From DAIQRJ01 sp963708795 (GTDB lineage Bacteria; Actinomycetota; Actinomycetes; Propionibacteriales; DAIQRJ01), in the NCBI GenBank assembly GCA_963708795.1, contig CAVPUH010000006.1, forward strand, positions 744,001 to 808,000: 64,000 bases of DNA, in the 5' to 3' direction. The notes beneath the pieces were generated by a model, which saw only the letters and a program-made list of their open reading frames with translations, did no database searches and was not told where the DNA came from. Shown here piece after piece: positions 9,226 through 17,693 of the stretch. Position 1 is the stretch's first letter. Each line of letters begins with the position of its first letter. The position numbers and the translations under genes are program-made.

Positions 9226-9312
9226 GCCGGGATGGCGGAACTGGCAGACGCAGCGGACTCAAAATCCGCCGGGCTTCGGCCCTTGGGGGTTCGACTCCCC
9301 CTCCCGGCACCA
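9226..9312 (+). tRNA. tRNA-Leu (anticodon CAA)
   Basis: The acceptor stem GCCGGGA pairs with TCCCGGC. The anticodon stem-loop GCGGA-CTCAAAA-TCCGC gives anticodon CAA. A long variable arm (GGGCTTCGGCCC) marks a class II tRNA, and the T arm GGGGG-TTCGACT-CCCCC is followed by A and an encoded CCA. It reads UUG leucine codons. Confidence 0.97.
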
Positions 9313-9327
9313 ACAGTACTGGGCCCC

Positions 9328-10995
9328 TCAGATGTTGGGCAAAAGATCGAAGTATTCGTCATCCTCGTTCTTGCCACCTTCTCCCGCGCCCAACTGCTTC
9401 TCCGACTCGATAAATTCAATGCGTTCGATCCATTTCACCATCTTGTAGCCAAGTTGATTCTCGACGCGCAGCCGCAATGGAGCGCCATAGACTTGCGGAA
9501 GGGGTTGCCCATTCATTTGCCAGGCGAGCATGCATTCCGCTTTCAGCAAATTCTCCGTAGTCTGGGTATCGTAGTATGCGCCGCCGTAGAGCGCTTCACC
9601 AAAGGAAAAGAAGGCCACGACCTTGGCTTCCGGTTTCGGGCGCACTACTTCGAACAGTGTCTTCATCGGAATGCCACCCCACTTCGCGATGCCACTCCAC
9701 CCCTGAATGCAATGATGCATGGTGATGTGCTCGACCTGTCCCATTTTCGCGATGTCGCGGAGTGAAAGCTCGATTGGGTTTTCGACCAATCCCCCTACCT
9801 TTAATCTGAAATCCCGGAACTCGTGCTCAGCCAGATGTTTCCAGTCCTCTCCCACCGGCACCTTTCCATTGGGCCAGAAATATGGCGAGATGTCCTGCTC
9901 GGAATAGTTCTGCTGCGGGATTAGTCGGTTCAACGTAAGGAGTTGCATTGGATAGGTTACGGATTTGAGGGCATGCTGCAGCGTGCGTGGGTGGTTCCAT
10001 GAAATGTAGTGGGCCGCAAACCACGAGAGGACGACGACGCCTATGCCCAGGAACCCCAGAAACATGCCCAAATGCCTTTTGTCATCGGTACCCAGCACGA
10101 TGTGGTTCATATTGCGCACAAATCCGGTCATCACGATCAGAGCGACGTGGACAACGATAAACGCAAAGAAACTGAGCATGGTGAGGAAATGGATGGACCT
10201 GGCTGACTGCCTACCGCCAAAGATCCGCGCGTACCAGGGAAAGCGGTTCACCACAGCCGGCGACATGGCGATGCCGGTGAGAATGGCCAAAGGGCCAAAC
10301 ACAAACACGACTGTAAAATATGCTATCTGCTGCAATGCGTTGTAGCCGTAAAACCCGTTGGGCTCCGCAGGTATATGAAAGGTTGCGTAGTGCACCCAGG
10401 TGTTCCAAGCCTGTAGGAGGACGAGCGGTGAAGTGGGTATAAGCCGCCGCCACTGCTCCGTGGCGAAGAGCATGATAATGAAGGAAGTACCCGTGAGGAT
10501 GAAACCGTGAACGTTGATGAAGTGCCAGACTCGAGCAATGCCAATTGTGTGCCTATAACCGGGCGTGCCAAATATTGGCGAAATGTAACGGGCGTCATCC
10601 TTGGCCGTCCAGGTGCGATCACGAGGGACCTTGAGCGGCGTAAACCGGATCCATTCGCTCCCCGGCGTACAGCCATCATTGAAATACAGACGCGGATGAT
10701 CCACCAGGATGGACAGACCGCTGCGAATCAGCATCATTAAAAAAAGAAAATTGAAGAAGTGGCAGTAACGCAGCCAGAGTGGAAACCCGTGCAGCCCCGC
10801 GAAATCGTTTGGATATATCTGGGGAACAGGGGGAATATGAGGCAGGCCGGCTACCGCAAACTCAATCCAGGATGCAAGAATCACCGATACAACCGCGACC
10901 GCGATGCCGATCAGAATGGATGGGCGAACCCAGATGCGGAATCGGCGGTCCTTCGGGAAGTGCACTGCGGCGTGCGCAGCATCGAAGGAAATCAT
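9328..10995 (-). CDS. Cytochrome b-type membrane domain fused to a molybdopterin oxidoreductase domain
   Basis: The 555-residue protein starts at ATG 10995. Residues about 20-340 form a multi-helix membrane unit of the cytochrome b/b561 type. Histidines such as His79, His158, His163, His269 and His283 lie in helices and are candidate haem ligands. Residues about 385-540 form an oxidoreductase molybdopterin-binding domain of the sulfite-oxidase/MsrP family, with the expected Mo-ligating Cys429 in HHCIQGWSGIAKWGG. No Tat signal is seen; the catalytic domain is C-terminal to the last helix. In MsrP-MsrQ the equivalent parts are separate polypeptides, so this is a natural fusion that likely passes quinone electrons to or from an Mo-dependent reaction. 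The substrate cannot be deduced. The gene converges on tRNA-Leu. Confidence 0.82.
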   Translation of the reverse strand: MISFDAAHAAVHFPKDRRFRIWVRPSILIGIAVAVVSVILASWIEFAVAGLPHIPPVPQIYPNDFAGLHGFPLWLRYCHFFNFLFLMMLIRSGLSILVDHPRLYFNDGCTPGSEWIRFTPLKVPRDRTWTAKDDARYISPIFGTPGYRHTIGIARVWHFINVHGFILTGTSFIIMLFATEQWRRLIPTSPLVLLQAWNTWVHYATFHIPAEPNGFYGYNALQQIAYFTVVFVFGPLAILTGIAMSPAVVNRFPWYARIFGGRQSARSIHFLTMLSFFAFIVVHVALIVMTGFVRNMNHIVLGTDDKRHLGMFLGFLGIGVVVLSWFAAHYISWNHPRTLQHALKSVTYPMQLLTLNRLIPQQNYSEQDISPYFWPNGKVPVGEDWKHLAEHEFRDFRLKVGGLVENPIELSLRDIAKMGQVEHITMHHCIQGWSGIAKWGGIPMKTLFEVVRPKPEAKVVAFFSFGEALYGGAYYDTQTTENLLKAECMLAWQMNGQPLPQVYGAPLRLRVENQLGYKMVKWIERIEFIESEKQLGAGEGGKNEDDEYFDLLPNI

Positions 10996-11092
10996 GATTA
11001 AATTCTACGGCTATGCTCGACCGAAACGCACATTTTCTGTGAAGGAAGTGTCAATCCGCCATCAGATTGTTCCCTTTGAGTTTTCCTTTTAC

Positions 11093-11132
11093 GGGCTCCG
11101 AACCTCGGGGTTCGACTCCCCTCGCGGCACCA
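11093..11132 (+). other. 3' tRNA-Leu-like fragment
   Basis: The stretch GGGCTCCGAACC, then GGGGTTCGACTCCCC, then CGCGGCACCA strongly resembles the variable arm, T arm and CCA end of the tRNA-Leu at 9226-9312. No 5' acceptor strand (GCCGCG), D arm or anticodon arm is found upstream. It is a tRNA 3' remnant of the kind left by integration or recombination. Confidence 0.55.
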
Positions 11133-11216
11133 GCATTCAAATAACTTGGATCGGTGGTGCTTCCGCCCTGCGACTGGCGCTCGGAATTTCGTGCTGGCGG
11201 CGCCCAACCCCAAAGG

Positions 11217-11921
11217 TTAAAGCGGCGAGAGCTCGTCTTGTTTCTCCTCTTGGTTTTCTTTGAGGAGTCTTCTCTCCAGAAATTGTTTTGCCAACCCCTG
11301 ACCGCCGATGCCAAAGGCAATGGCCAGGCCAAGCATCAGCGCACCGAAGGCAATCGCGAATGCGACCACGATCGTTCTCTCGGCCAGGCCAAGCTGCTCA
11401 AACGCCATCGACACCGCAAACATGATGATGACAGTTCGAATCGCTGTTGCCAGCAACCGAGGGGAGGGGGAATCGGCATTCACCGCGGCCAGCAGAGCCG
11501 CCCGGGAAAAGAAGCTTGCCGCCGCCAATCCGAAAAAGACAATGAACAGGGCCACGAAGAGCCTTGGCAGATAAAGGAAGAATCTCGAGATGTGCTCCTG
11601 CAGGCCGACGATCCCGAGCACCTGCACTCCAAGCAGGATGAAGCCCAGCCACACGATCCAAAAGACGACCCGGGTCAATAGTTCGCTGGACGAGGGCAGA
11701 GCCAGTTTGTTCAGCAATTGAGTTGTGCCGGCATTGTCCGAGAGCCGGTCGAACTTCACAATCCGTAAAATGCCGCGCAGGGTGACCTTCAGAACATACG
11801 CCACCACCCATCCCAAAAGCGCAATGATCAGCATGGCCAGCAGACGGGGCAGAAGGTGCGCGAAACCCCGGGCAAAATCCTGCATCGCGTGGTCCAACTC
11901 TCCGATAATCATTTCCCACAT
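11217..11921 (-). CDS. Mechanosensitive-channel-like membrane protein (TM_helix/CmpX type)
   Basis: A 234-residue membrane protein with about four transmembrane helices: LLAMLIIALLGWVVAYVLK, VVFWIVWLGFILLGVQVLG, FVALFIVFFGLAAASFF and VAFAIAFGALMLGLAIAFGIG. The glycine/alanine-rich last helix followed by GGQGLAKQFLERRLLK resembles the pore helix and exit of small mechanosensitive channel relatives. The soluble beta domain of true MscS is absent. It starts only seven bases after the stop of the upstream glycosyltransferase, so the two are almost certainly cotranscribed, third in an order treS - glycosyltransferase - channel. A role in releasing solutes on osmotic downshock is inferred from context. 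Confidence 0.75.
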   Translation of the reverse strand: MWEMIIGELDHAMQDFARGFAHLLPRLLAMLIIALLGWVVAYVLKVTLRGILRIVKFDRLSDNAGTTQLLNKLALPSSSELLTRVVFWIVWLGFILLGVQVLGIVGLQEHISRFFLYLPRLFVALFIVFFGLAAASFFSRAALLAAVNADSPSPRLLATAIRTVIIMFAVSMAFEQLGLAERTIVVAFAIAFGALMLGLAIAFGIGGQGLAKQFLERRLLKENQEEKQDELSPL

Positions 11922-11928
11922 AGCAGCC

Positions 11929-13203
11929 TCACTCTCTCGCAGTCCACAGATCGAGCAAATACGGTTTCAAGCGCTCGAATGTCAGGCACAGCTCTTCGAC
12001 ATTCGCCTCCACTTCCTCTCCTGAAGCATCGCGGTTTTCCACAAGAAACGTGTAAACTTTCCCGCGATAAAGGGGAGCCAAAGCCTGAATAATATGATCG
12101 CGATTGATTACCGATTTGTAATAGGAAGACGCAAACTCATAAGCCGTTCTGACCCACAGTTCGTGCGGATAATGGAAGTCTTCTTCCGGCAACTGGGCGA
12201 TGCCTTGAATCTGTGCCAATGTTTGAGCCGACAGGATTGCTCTGAGAACCGGCTCAATTTCAGCGACGCCGGAACCGAATAGTTGATAAAGTCGCTTTCG
12301 GTTTACTCGAATCGGCTCGGTGGTTAAGTCGAATTCAGCGCCACAGGTGGGAATACTCTCGGTGTTGCGGTTTGCACTCCAGTATTGAAAGTTGCGTTCC
12401 AACGACCAGAAAAGGGTGCCAACAGTTTGTCGCATGGCAGGCACCAAGTCCGCCGAACCGTGATCCAGATGGGGTTTCATTCCCAGGAAGGTTTGATACA
12501 GCCGGAAGCCGCCCGTCATGGCAGCAATGGTCATGCGCATCTCTGTTCCAACGCCGCCCGCCTCGTGGTTCCAAACCTGCTGCTCTAAGAGATGACTGGC
12601 GAAGCGTCCGGAAAATGCGGATTCACCCGCGTAAGGCACTCGCAGACGCTTGCCATACAGCGCGCGCGTCATCGGGTAGATGAGATTGCGCAAGAGCAGT
12701 CCATCGAACTTATGCCTCCGGTAGACGGGCGTGACCAGATCGAAATTCTCGCGGTAAACCGGGCGAAGAAGGCGCTCCATCCAGTCAGGCGTGATGTTGG
12801 TCGATTCGGGCGCGACGATCGCGCATGCTTTAGCGCGCAATAGCTCCGCAGCCGCGAGAATCGTATGCAGAGCAACCTCGGTCGCGGGGTTGCTCCCGTA
12901 AACCGTACTAATGCAGGGAAGCGTACGCAGGGCATACAAATCGGATGAGCGCTGCACGTCATTAATCGAGGCTGCGGCGACTACCTCACCCGTACTGTCC
13001 TTCGATCCGCCATCCGCGTTGAGGATGACGGCACGCTCCCGGGGGAAATATTTCAGCAAACCAACCCGAATCCCCTGAATCGTTTCTCCAACCGTCTTGG
13101 CGTTGTTATGAGTGGGCACACCAACGAGCAGGTCAACCTCGCCAACGCTGATCAGTTGACGAATAAAATCATCCGTAAGAACGCTGCTCTCGTCCAGACC
13201 CAA
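11929..13203 (-). CDS. GT81-like glycosyltransferase, possible glucosylglycerate synthase
   Basis: The 424-residue protein has a GT-A fold start, VDLLVGVPTHNNAKTV, a nucleotide-sugar site NADGGSKDST and a later IVAPESTNITPDWM block. Together with the helical C-terminus (LPEEDFHYPHELWVRTAYEF) these match the family of glucosyl-/mannosylglycerate synthases that make compatible solutes from an NDP-sugar and a glycerate acceptor. The only in-frame start at the 5' end is TTG 13203, right behind AGGAG, so the exact start is uncertain. It lies 49 bases downstream of treS and 7 bases upstream of a channel gene. This supports a solute-accumulation role. The acceptor is not provable from sequence. Confidence 0.72.
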   Translation of the reverse strand: MGLDESSVLTDDFIRQLISVGEVDLLVGVPTHNNAKTVGETIQGIRVGLLKYFPRERAVILNADGGSKDSTGEVVAAASINDVQRSSDLYALRTLPCISTVYGSNPATEVALHTILAAAELLRAKACAIVAPESTNITPDWMERLLRPVYRENFDLVTPVYRRHKFDGLLLRNLIYPMTRALYGKRLRVPYAGESAFSGRFASHLLEQQVWNHEAGGVGTEMRMTIAAMTGGFRLYQTFLGMKPHLDHGSADLVPAMRQTVGTLFWSLERNFQYWSANRNTESIPTCGAEFDLTTEPIRVNRKRLYQLFGSGVAEIEPVLRAILSAQTLAQIQGIAQLPEEDFHYPHELWVRTAYEFASSYYKSVINRDHIIQALAPLYRGKVYTFLVENRDASGEEVEANVEELCLTFERLKPYLLDLWTARE

Positions 13204-13252
13204 ACTCCTGTGCGTCGCTGAGATGTATTTACATCCTCAGCTGGTTATTGAT

Positions 13253-14893
13253 TCATATCCGTCTTAAACGGAACCAGAAGAACTGGTAAGGTCCCATGGT
13301 CAGCAGGTAAGGCAAGTCCCCAATGCGGGGAAAAATGTTTCTGCCAAACATCTCCACCAGGATATTTCCCTTATAGCGGCGCAGGTCAAGCTCCACGGCC
13401 TGCGCGGAATTGGAAAGGTTATTCACCACCAGCACCGTTTCATTCTGCAGTTGCCTTACATACGCGAGCACGCGATGGTTCGCAGGATGCAGGAACTCGA
13501 TGGAGCCTCGGCCAAAAACCTGTGTGGACTTGCGCGTCTCTATGATGCGTTTCATCCAGGCTAGGAGCGAATGTCCAGATCTCTTTTGCGAATAAACGTT
13601 GACCGCCGGATATCCATAGACGGGATCGACAATGAGTGGCGAGTACAGGTTCTCCGGATCGGCCGTGGAAAAGCCCGCGTTCCAACCTGCGTCCCATTGC
13701 ATGGGCGTGCGCACGCCATTACGGTCTCCCAGGTGGACGTTGTCTCCCATCCCGATCTCATCGCCGTAGTAAATGATTGGAGTGCCGGGCATCGACATGA
13801 GCATGCCGTTCATGAGTTCCACCCGTCGCCGGTCGTTATCCAGAAGCGGAGCAAGCCGCCGCCGGATGCCGAGGTTCAACCGCATCTCCTTGTCCCCGGC
13901 GTAGGTATCGTACATGTAATCGCGCTCCAGGTCGGTTACCATTTCGAGCGTAAGTTCATCGTGATTGCGGAGGAACAGACACCATTGACAAGGCTCCGGG
14001 ATCGCTGGAGTTTGCTGAAGAATGTCCATGATCGGCTTGCGATCTTCGAGTTTCAGGCCCATGAACATTCGCGGCATGAGGGGGAAATGAAACGCCATGT
14101 GGAACTCGTCGGCATCCCCAAAATAAGGTCGAAGATCGGCGGGCCATTGATTGGCCTCGGCCAGAAGCATTTTCCCGGGAAAATATTGGTCGAGCTTGGC
14201 CCGTAATTCTCGGAGCACAGCGTGAGTCTCAGGCAAGTTTTCGCAAGAGGTTCCTTCCCGTTCAACGAGGTAGGGAACCGCATCCAGCCGAAAGCCGTCC
14301 ACTCCCATCTCCAGCCAGAATTTCATGACTTCCCACATCTCTTGCCGAACCGCTGGATTGTCATAGTTGAGGTCAGGCTGATGGCTGAAAAAACGATGCC
14401 AATAGTATTGCTTGGTGATCGGGTCGCGAGTCCAGTTCGACATTTCCGTGTCGATGAAAATAATTCTCGTACCGCGATAGCGATTATCCGTATCGCTCCA
14501 CACATACCAATCCCGCCGCGGGTTGTCGATGGAGCTTCGTGATTCCTGAAACCAGGGATGTTGATCGGAGGTGTGGTTCAGAACCATCTCCATGATGACC
14601 CGAATGCCACGCTCGTGAGCCGCGCCCAGAAAGCTCTTGAAGTCGTCGAGCGTTCCGTAACTGGGGTGGACCGACCTGTGCCCGGAGATGTCGTATCCAT
14701 CATCCCGCAGCGGTGAAGGGAAGAACGGCATCAGCCACATGGAATTGACGCCCAGTTCCTGCAGGTAGTCCAGCTTTTCCGCGAGACCGCGGAAGTCCCC
14801 GATGCCGTCGCCATTGCTGTCGCGAAAAGTCCGCACGTGGACCTGGTAAATAATCGCGTCTTTATACCAAAGCTCGTCCTTCGGCATCGTCAC
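13253..14893 (-). CDS. treS: Trehalose synthase (maltose alpha-D-glucosyltransferase)
   Basis: A 546-residue GH13 enzyme that interconverts maltose and trehalose. It opens with WYKDAIIYQVHVRTFRDSNGDGIGDF, typical of TreS. The catalytic triad is visible: nucleophile Asp204 (DGFRLDAV), acid/base Glu246 (LLAEANQW) and Asp312 (RNHDELT). PGTPIIYYGDEIGMGDN and NGVRTPMQWD follow. No maltokinase domain is fused. GTG 14893 lies eight bases after GGAG; ATG 14887 is an alternative two codons in. It is the first gene of an apparent operon with a GT81-like enzyme and a mechanosensitive channel-like protein, transcribed leftward, divergently from the amidohydrolase at 15100. Confidence 0.93.
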   Translation of the reverse strand: MTMPKDELWYKDAIIYQVHVRTFRDSNGDGIGDFRGLAEKLDYLQELGVNSMWLMPFFPSPLRDDGYDISGHRSVHPSYGTLDDFKSFLGAAHERGIRVIMEMVLNHTSDQHPWFQESRSSIDNPRRDWYVWSDTDNRYRGTRIIFIDTEMSNWTRDPITKQYYWHRFFSHQPDLNYDNPAVRQEMWEVMKFWLEMGVDGFRLDAVPYLVEREGTSCENLPETHAVLRELRAKLDQYFPGKMLLAEANQWPADLRPYFGDADEFHMAFHFPLMPRMFMGLKLEDRKPIMDILQQTPAIPEPCQWCLFLRNHDELTLEMVTDLERDYMYDTYAGDKEMRLNLGIRRRLAPLLDNDRRRVELMNGMLMSMPGTPIIYYGDEIGMGDNVHLGDRNGVRTPMQWDAGWNAGFSTADPENLYSPLIVDPVYGYPAVNVYSQKRSGHSLLAWMKRIIETRKSTQVFGRGSIEFLHPANHRVLAYVRQLQNETVLVVNNLSNSAQAVELDLRRYKGNILVEMFGRNIFPRIGDLPYLLTMGPYQFFWFRLRRI

Positions 14894-15099
14894 AATCTTT
14901 TCTCCGTCGCCATCCGGCGAATACTAATGAACGCGCGAAGCGGCTAAAGTTGCGCCTCGCTCCGCACTCAGATGCAAAAAATGCCGTGCGAATTGAGGTG
15001 ACTCTAATTATGCACTTTTAGTCAGAAATGGTTCGGGCCTGGTCTCTTCTGCGTCGCCTTGCATTCTCGGCTACAATTAGCCGACTCTGAGGATATCCA

Positions 15100-16572
15100 A
15101 TGCGCATCAGTCGCTTCCTAAGCTTATCGGTGCTCTTGCTTCTCTCTTTTTATACCAAAGGTCAGCAGACTGTTTCCTTGTCCCCGGCGGTGCAAAAATA
15201 TGTGCGGGTGAATGCCCCGAGAGTCGTGCTCGAGCATGTGCGTGTGATCGATGGCACCGGGCGACCGCCCGTCGAAGATCAGAACGTTGTCATAGAGCAG
15301 GGAAAGATTACGGCAGTGCAAGCGGGATCGGACAATCCGGCAGGCGATGGAAGGACGATCCTCAACCTGCGCGGGTACACCGTGATGCCCGGAATCGTTG
15401 GCATGCACAATCACCTTTTTTATATCGCCCGGCCAGACGAAGATAGCCAATGGCACTCCGAACCGCCAGTGTTGGTGCCGCAGATGACATTTTCTGCGCC
15501 GCGACTCTATCTGGCCGCTGGCGTGACCACCATGCGCACCACGGGAAGCGTTGAGACTTATTCCGATCTGAACCTGAAGCGCGCGATCGACGAGGGCAAA
15601 CTTCCCGGCCCGCACATCGATGTCACGGGGCCGTACCTGGAAGGCGCCAACAGTTACTTCCTGCAGATGCATCAGTTGAGCGGCCCCGACGAGGCGCGAC
15701 AGATGGTCGACTACTGGGCAGACCGCGGGGTAACTTCGTTCAAGGCGTACATGAACATCACACGGGCTGAACTGAAAGCTGCGATTGAAGCTGCGCACAA
15801 GCGTGGCATCAAGGTCACCGGACATCTTTGCTCCGTGACTTACAAAGAAGCTGCGGAACTGGGCATTGATGACCTCGAGCACGGCTTTTTCGTGAACACG
15901 CAACTCGACCCGGACAAGAAGCCTGATGTCTGCAGTGAAAGCAGTGGTACCTACACGCTGGAACACATGCCGGCGAATGGGCCGGAAGCCAAAGATCTCA
16001 TCGACACACTAATAAAACATCATGTGGCGATAACCTCGACGTTGCCCGTGTTTGAGAGCGGCACCATTCCGGGACGTCCTCCGCTGCGACAGCAAGCCCT
16101 CGACTCGATGACACCGCAAGCGCGCGAAGCTTATCTTTACAACCGCGAGCGGCCTGCAAGCGCGAAGCCGCCAAAAGAAGACTGGGCTATGCTTTTCAAG
16201 CGTGATATGGAACTGGAGCATGAATTCGCCGAGGCCGGAGGATTGTTGCTGGCGGGGCCGGATCCCACCGGCAACGGCGGTGTGGTCCCGGGATTCGGCG
16301 ATCAGCGCGAAATCGAATTGCTGGTCGAAGCCGGATTCTCGCCCGTCGAGTCAATCAAAATTGCGACCCTAAACGGCGCCATCTATATGGGCAAGCAGGA
16401 TCAGATCGGGAGCATCGCCCCAGGTAAAAACGCGGATCTCTTGGTGATCAAAGGCGACCCTGGGAGCCGCATCTCAGATGTGGAAAATGTGGAGATCGTT
16501 TTCAAAGACGGCGTAGGCTACGATTCGCAGAAGCTTTTGGATTCGGTGAAAGGCCGCTACGGACAGTACTAG
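15100..16572 (+). CDS. Secreted metal-dependent amidohydrolase
   Basis: A 490-residue protein starting at ATG 15100 after GAGGAT. A signal peptide (RFLSLSVLLLLSFYTKGQQ) is followed by the amidohydrolase composite domain: beta-sandwich strand VLEHVRVIDGTG, then PGIVGMHNHL with metal ligands His103 and His105, TSFKAYMN carrying the candidate bridging lysine, GHLCSVT and DLEHGF histidines, AGPDPTG with the catalytic aspartate, and a C-terminal APGKNADLLVIKGDP strand. Members of this family are exported imidazolonepropionase/prolidase-like hydrolases of cyclic amides or dipeptides. The substrate is unknown. It converges with wecB, with 11 bases between the stops. Confidence 0.88.
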   Translation: MRISRFLSLSVLLLLSFYTKGQQTVSLSPAVQKYVRVNAPRVVLEHVRVIDGTGRPPVEDQNVVIEQGKITAVQAGSDNPAGDGRTILNLRGYTVMPGIVGMHNHLFYIARPDEDSQWHSEPPVLVPQMTFSAPRLYLAAGVTTMRTTGSVETYSDLNLKRAIDEGKLPGPHIDVTGPYLEGANSYFLQMHQLSGPDEARQMVDYWADRGVTSFKAYMNITRAELKAAIEAAHKRGIKVTGHLCSVTYKEAAELGIDDLEHGFFVNTQLDPDKKPDVCSESSGTYTLEHMPANGPEAKDLIDTLIKHHVAITSTLPVFESGTIPGRPPLRQQALDSMTPQAREAYLYNRERPASAKPPKEDWAMLFKRDMELEHEFAEAGGLLLAGPDPTGNGGVVPGFGDQREIELLVEAGFSPVESIKIATLNGAIYMGKQDQIGSIAPGKNADLLVIKGDPGSRISDVENVEIVFKDGVGYDSQKLLDSVKGRYGQY

Positions 16573-16583
16573 CTTTTCGCAAG

Positions 16584-17657
16584 TCAGCTTTTTCCGCAGA
16601 CAATTTGCGCGATGCGATCGGCCGCGTGGCCGTCCCAGAGAGGCGGCGTCGCACCCTTTTTGGGATGGCCGGAAACGATGCGTTCAAACTCGGCACGCAC
16701 CCGGCACAAGTCGCGTCCCACCAGGACGTTCGTTCCCACGTCGACCGTGATCGGACGCTCCGTATTTTCCCGCACGGTCAAGCAGGGAATGCCCAAATAA
16801 GTAGATTCTTCCTGGATGCCGCCCGAGTCGGTGATCACCAAAGTAGCACGAGTTTGCAGAGCAAGAAAATCGAGATAAGGGAGCGGATCGAGCAGACGGA
16901 GATGGTTCGCAGGCAGGCGATTCGCGCCGGACTCGGCAAGTCGCTGACGGGTGCGCGGATGCACGGGAAATACCACCATCACGTCGCGACCGATCTGCTG
17001 GAGAGTCTCGAGCATCTGCGTCAGCCACGCGAGATCGTCGACATTCGCCGGCCGGTGCAGGGTAACCAGCGCGAATCGCGCCGGCAGCCACGACGGCACG
17101 CGTTCGGCCGCGCGTGGCAGCATGCGGATGAGCGTGTCGATCATCACATTTCCCACCAGGTGCACCCTGGAAGCATCGATGCCCTCGCGCACAAGATTGC
17201 GGTTGCCGTCGTCGGATGGGGTAAACAGCAGATCGGAGAGTTGGTCCGTTACCAGTCGATTGATTTCTTCAGGCATGGTGCGGTCGAAGGAACGCAGCCC
17301 TGCTTCTACGTGGCCCACCCTTATGAGCAGTTTGGAGCACACCAGCGCTGCCGCCACGGTTGAGTTTACGTCGCCGTAAACCAGAACCAGATCCGGCTTG
17401 CGTTCCAGCACTACCGCTTCGAAGCGCGCCATAATCTCGGCGGTCTGTTGCGCGTGCGAGCCCGAACCAACCTGCAGATTCACATCCGGAGCAGGCATCT
17501 CCAGTTCCTGGAAGAACACATCGGACATGTTGGCATCGTAGTGCTGTCCGGTGTGAACCAGAGTCTGGCGTAATTCGGGCACATGGGACAGGGCGCGCAT
17601 GACCGGCGCGGCCTTCATAAAGTTTGGCCGCGCGCCGACCACGTGGAGAAGGTGCAT
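16584..17657 (-). CDS. wecB: UDP-N-acetylglucosamine 2-epimerase (non-hydrolysing)
   Basis: A 357-residue cytoplasmic enzyme converting UDP-GlcNAc to UDP-ManNAc for surface polysaccharide. Characteristic blocks in order are VVGARPNFMK at the N-terminus, VYGDVNSTVAAALV, HVEAGLRSFDRTMPEEINR, LVTLHRPANVD, the ITDSGGIQEES nucleotide-sugar site and TVRENTERPIT. It lies 36 bases downstream of a DegT-family aminotransferase on the same strand. The pair could serve synthesis of an amino-sugar for a capsule, O-antigen or exopolysaccharide; the other pathway genes are not in this window. Confidence 0.93.
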   Translation of the reverse strand: MHLLHVVGARPNFMKAAPVMRALSHVPELRQTLVHTGQHYDANMSDVFFQELEMPAPDVNLQVGSGSHAQQTAEIMARFEAVVLERKPDLVLVYGDVNSTVAAALVCSKLLIRVGHVEAGLRSFDRTMPEEINRLVTDQLSDLLFTPSDDGNRNLVREGIDASRVHLVGNVMIDTLIRMLPRAAERVPSWLPARFALVTLHRPANVDDLAWLTQMLETLQQIGRDVMVVFPVHPRTRQRLAESGANRLPANHLRLLDPLPYLDFLALQTRATLVITDSGGIQEESTYLGIPCLTVRENTERPITVDVGTNVLVGRDLCRVRAEFERIVSGHPKKGATPPLWDGHAADRIAQIVCGKS

Positions 17658-17693
17658 AGGGACTAGATCCGAATCGCGTCAACTCGTAGACGA

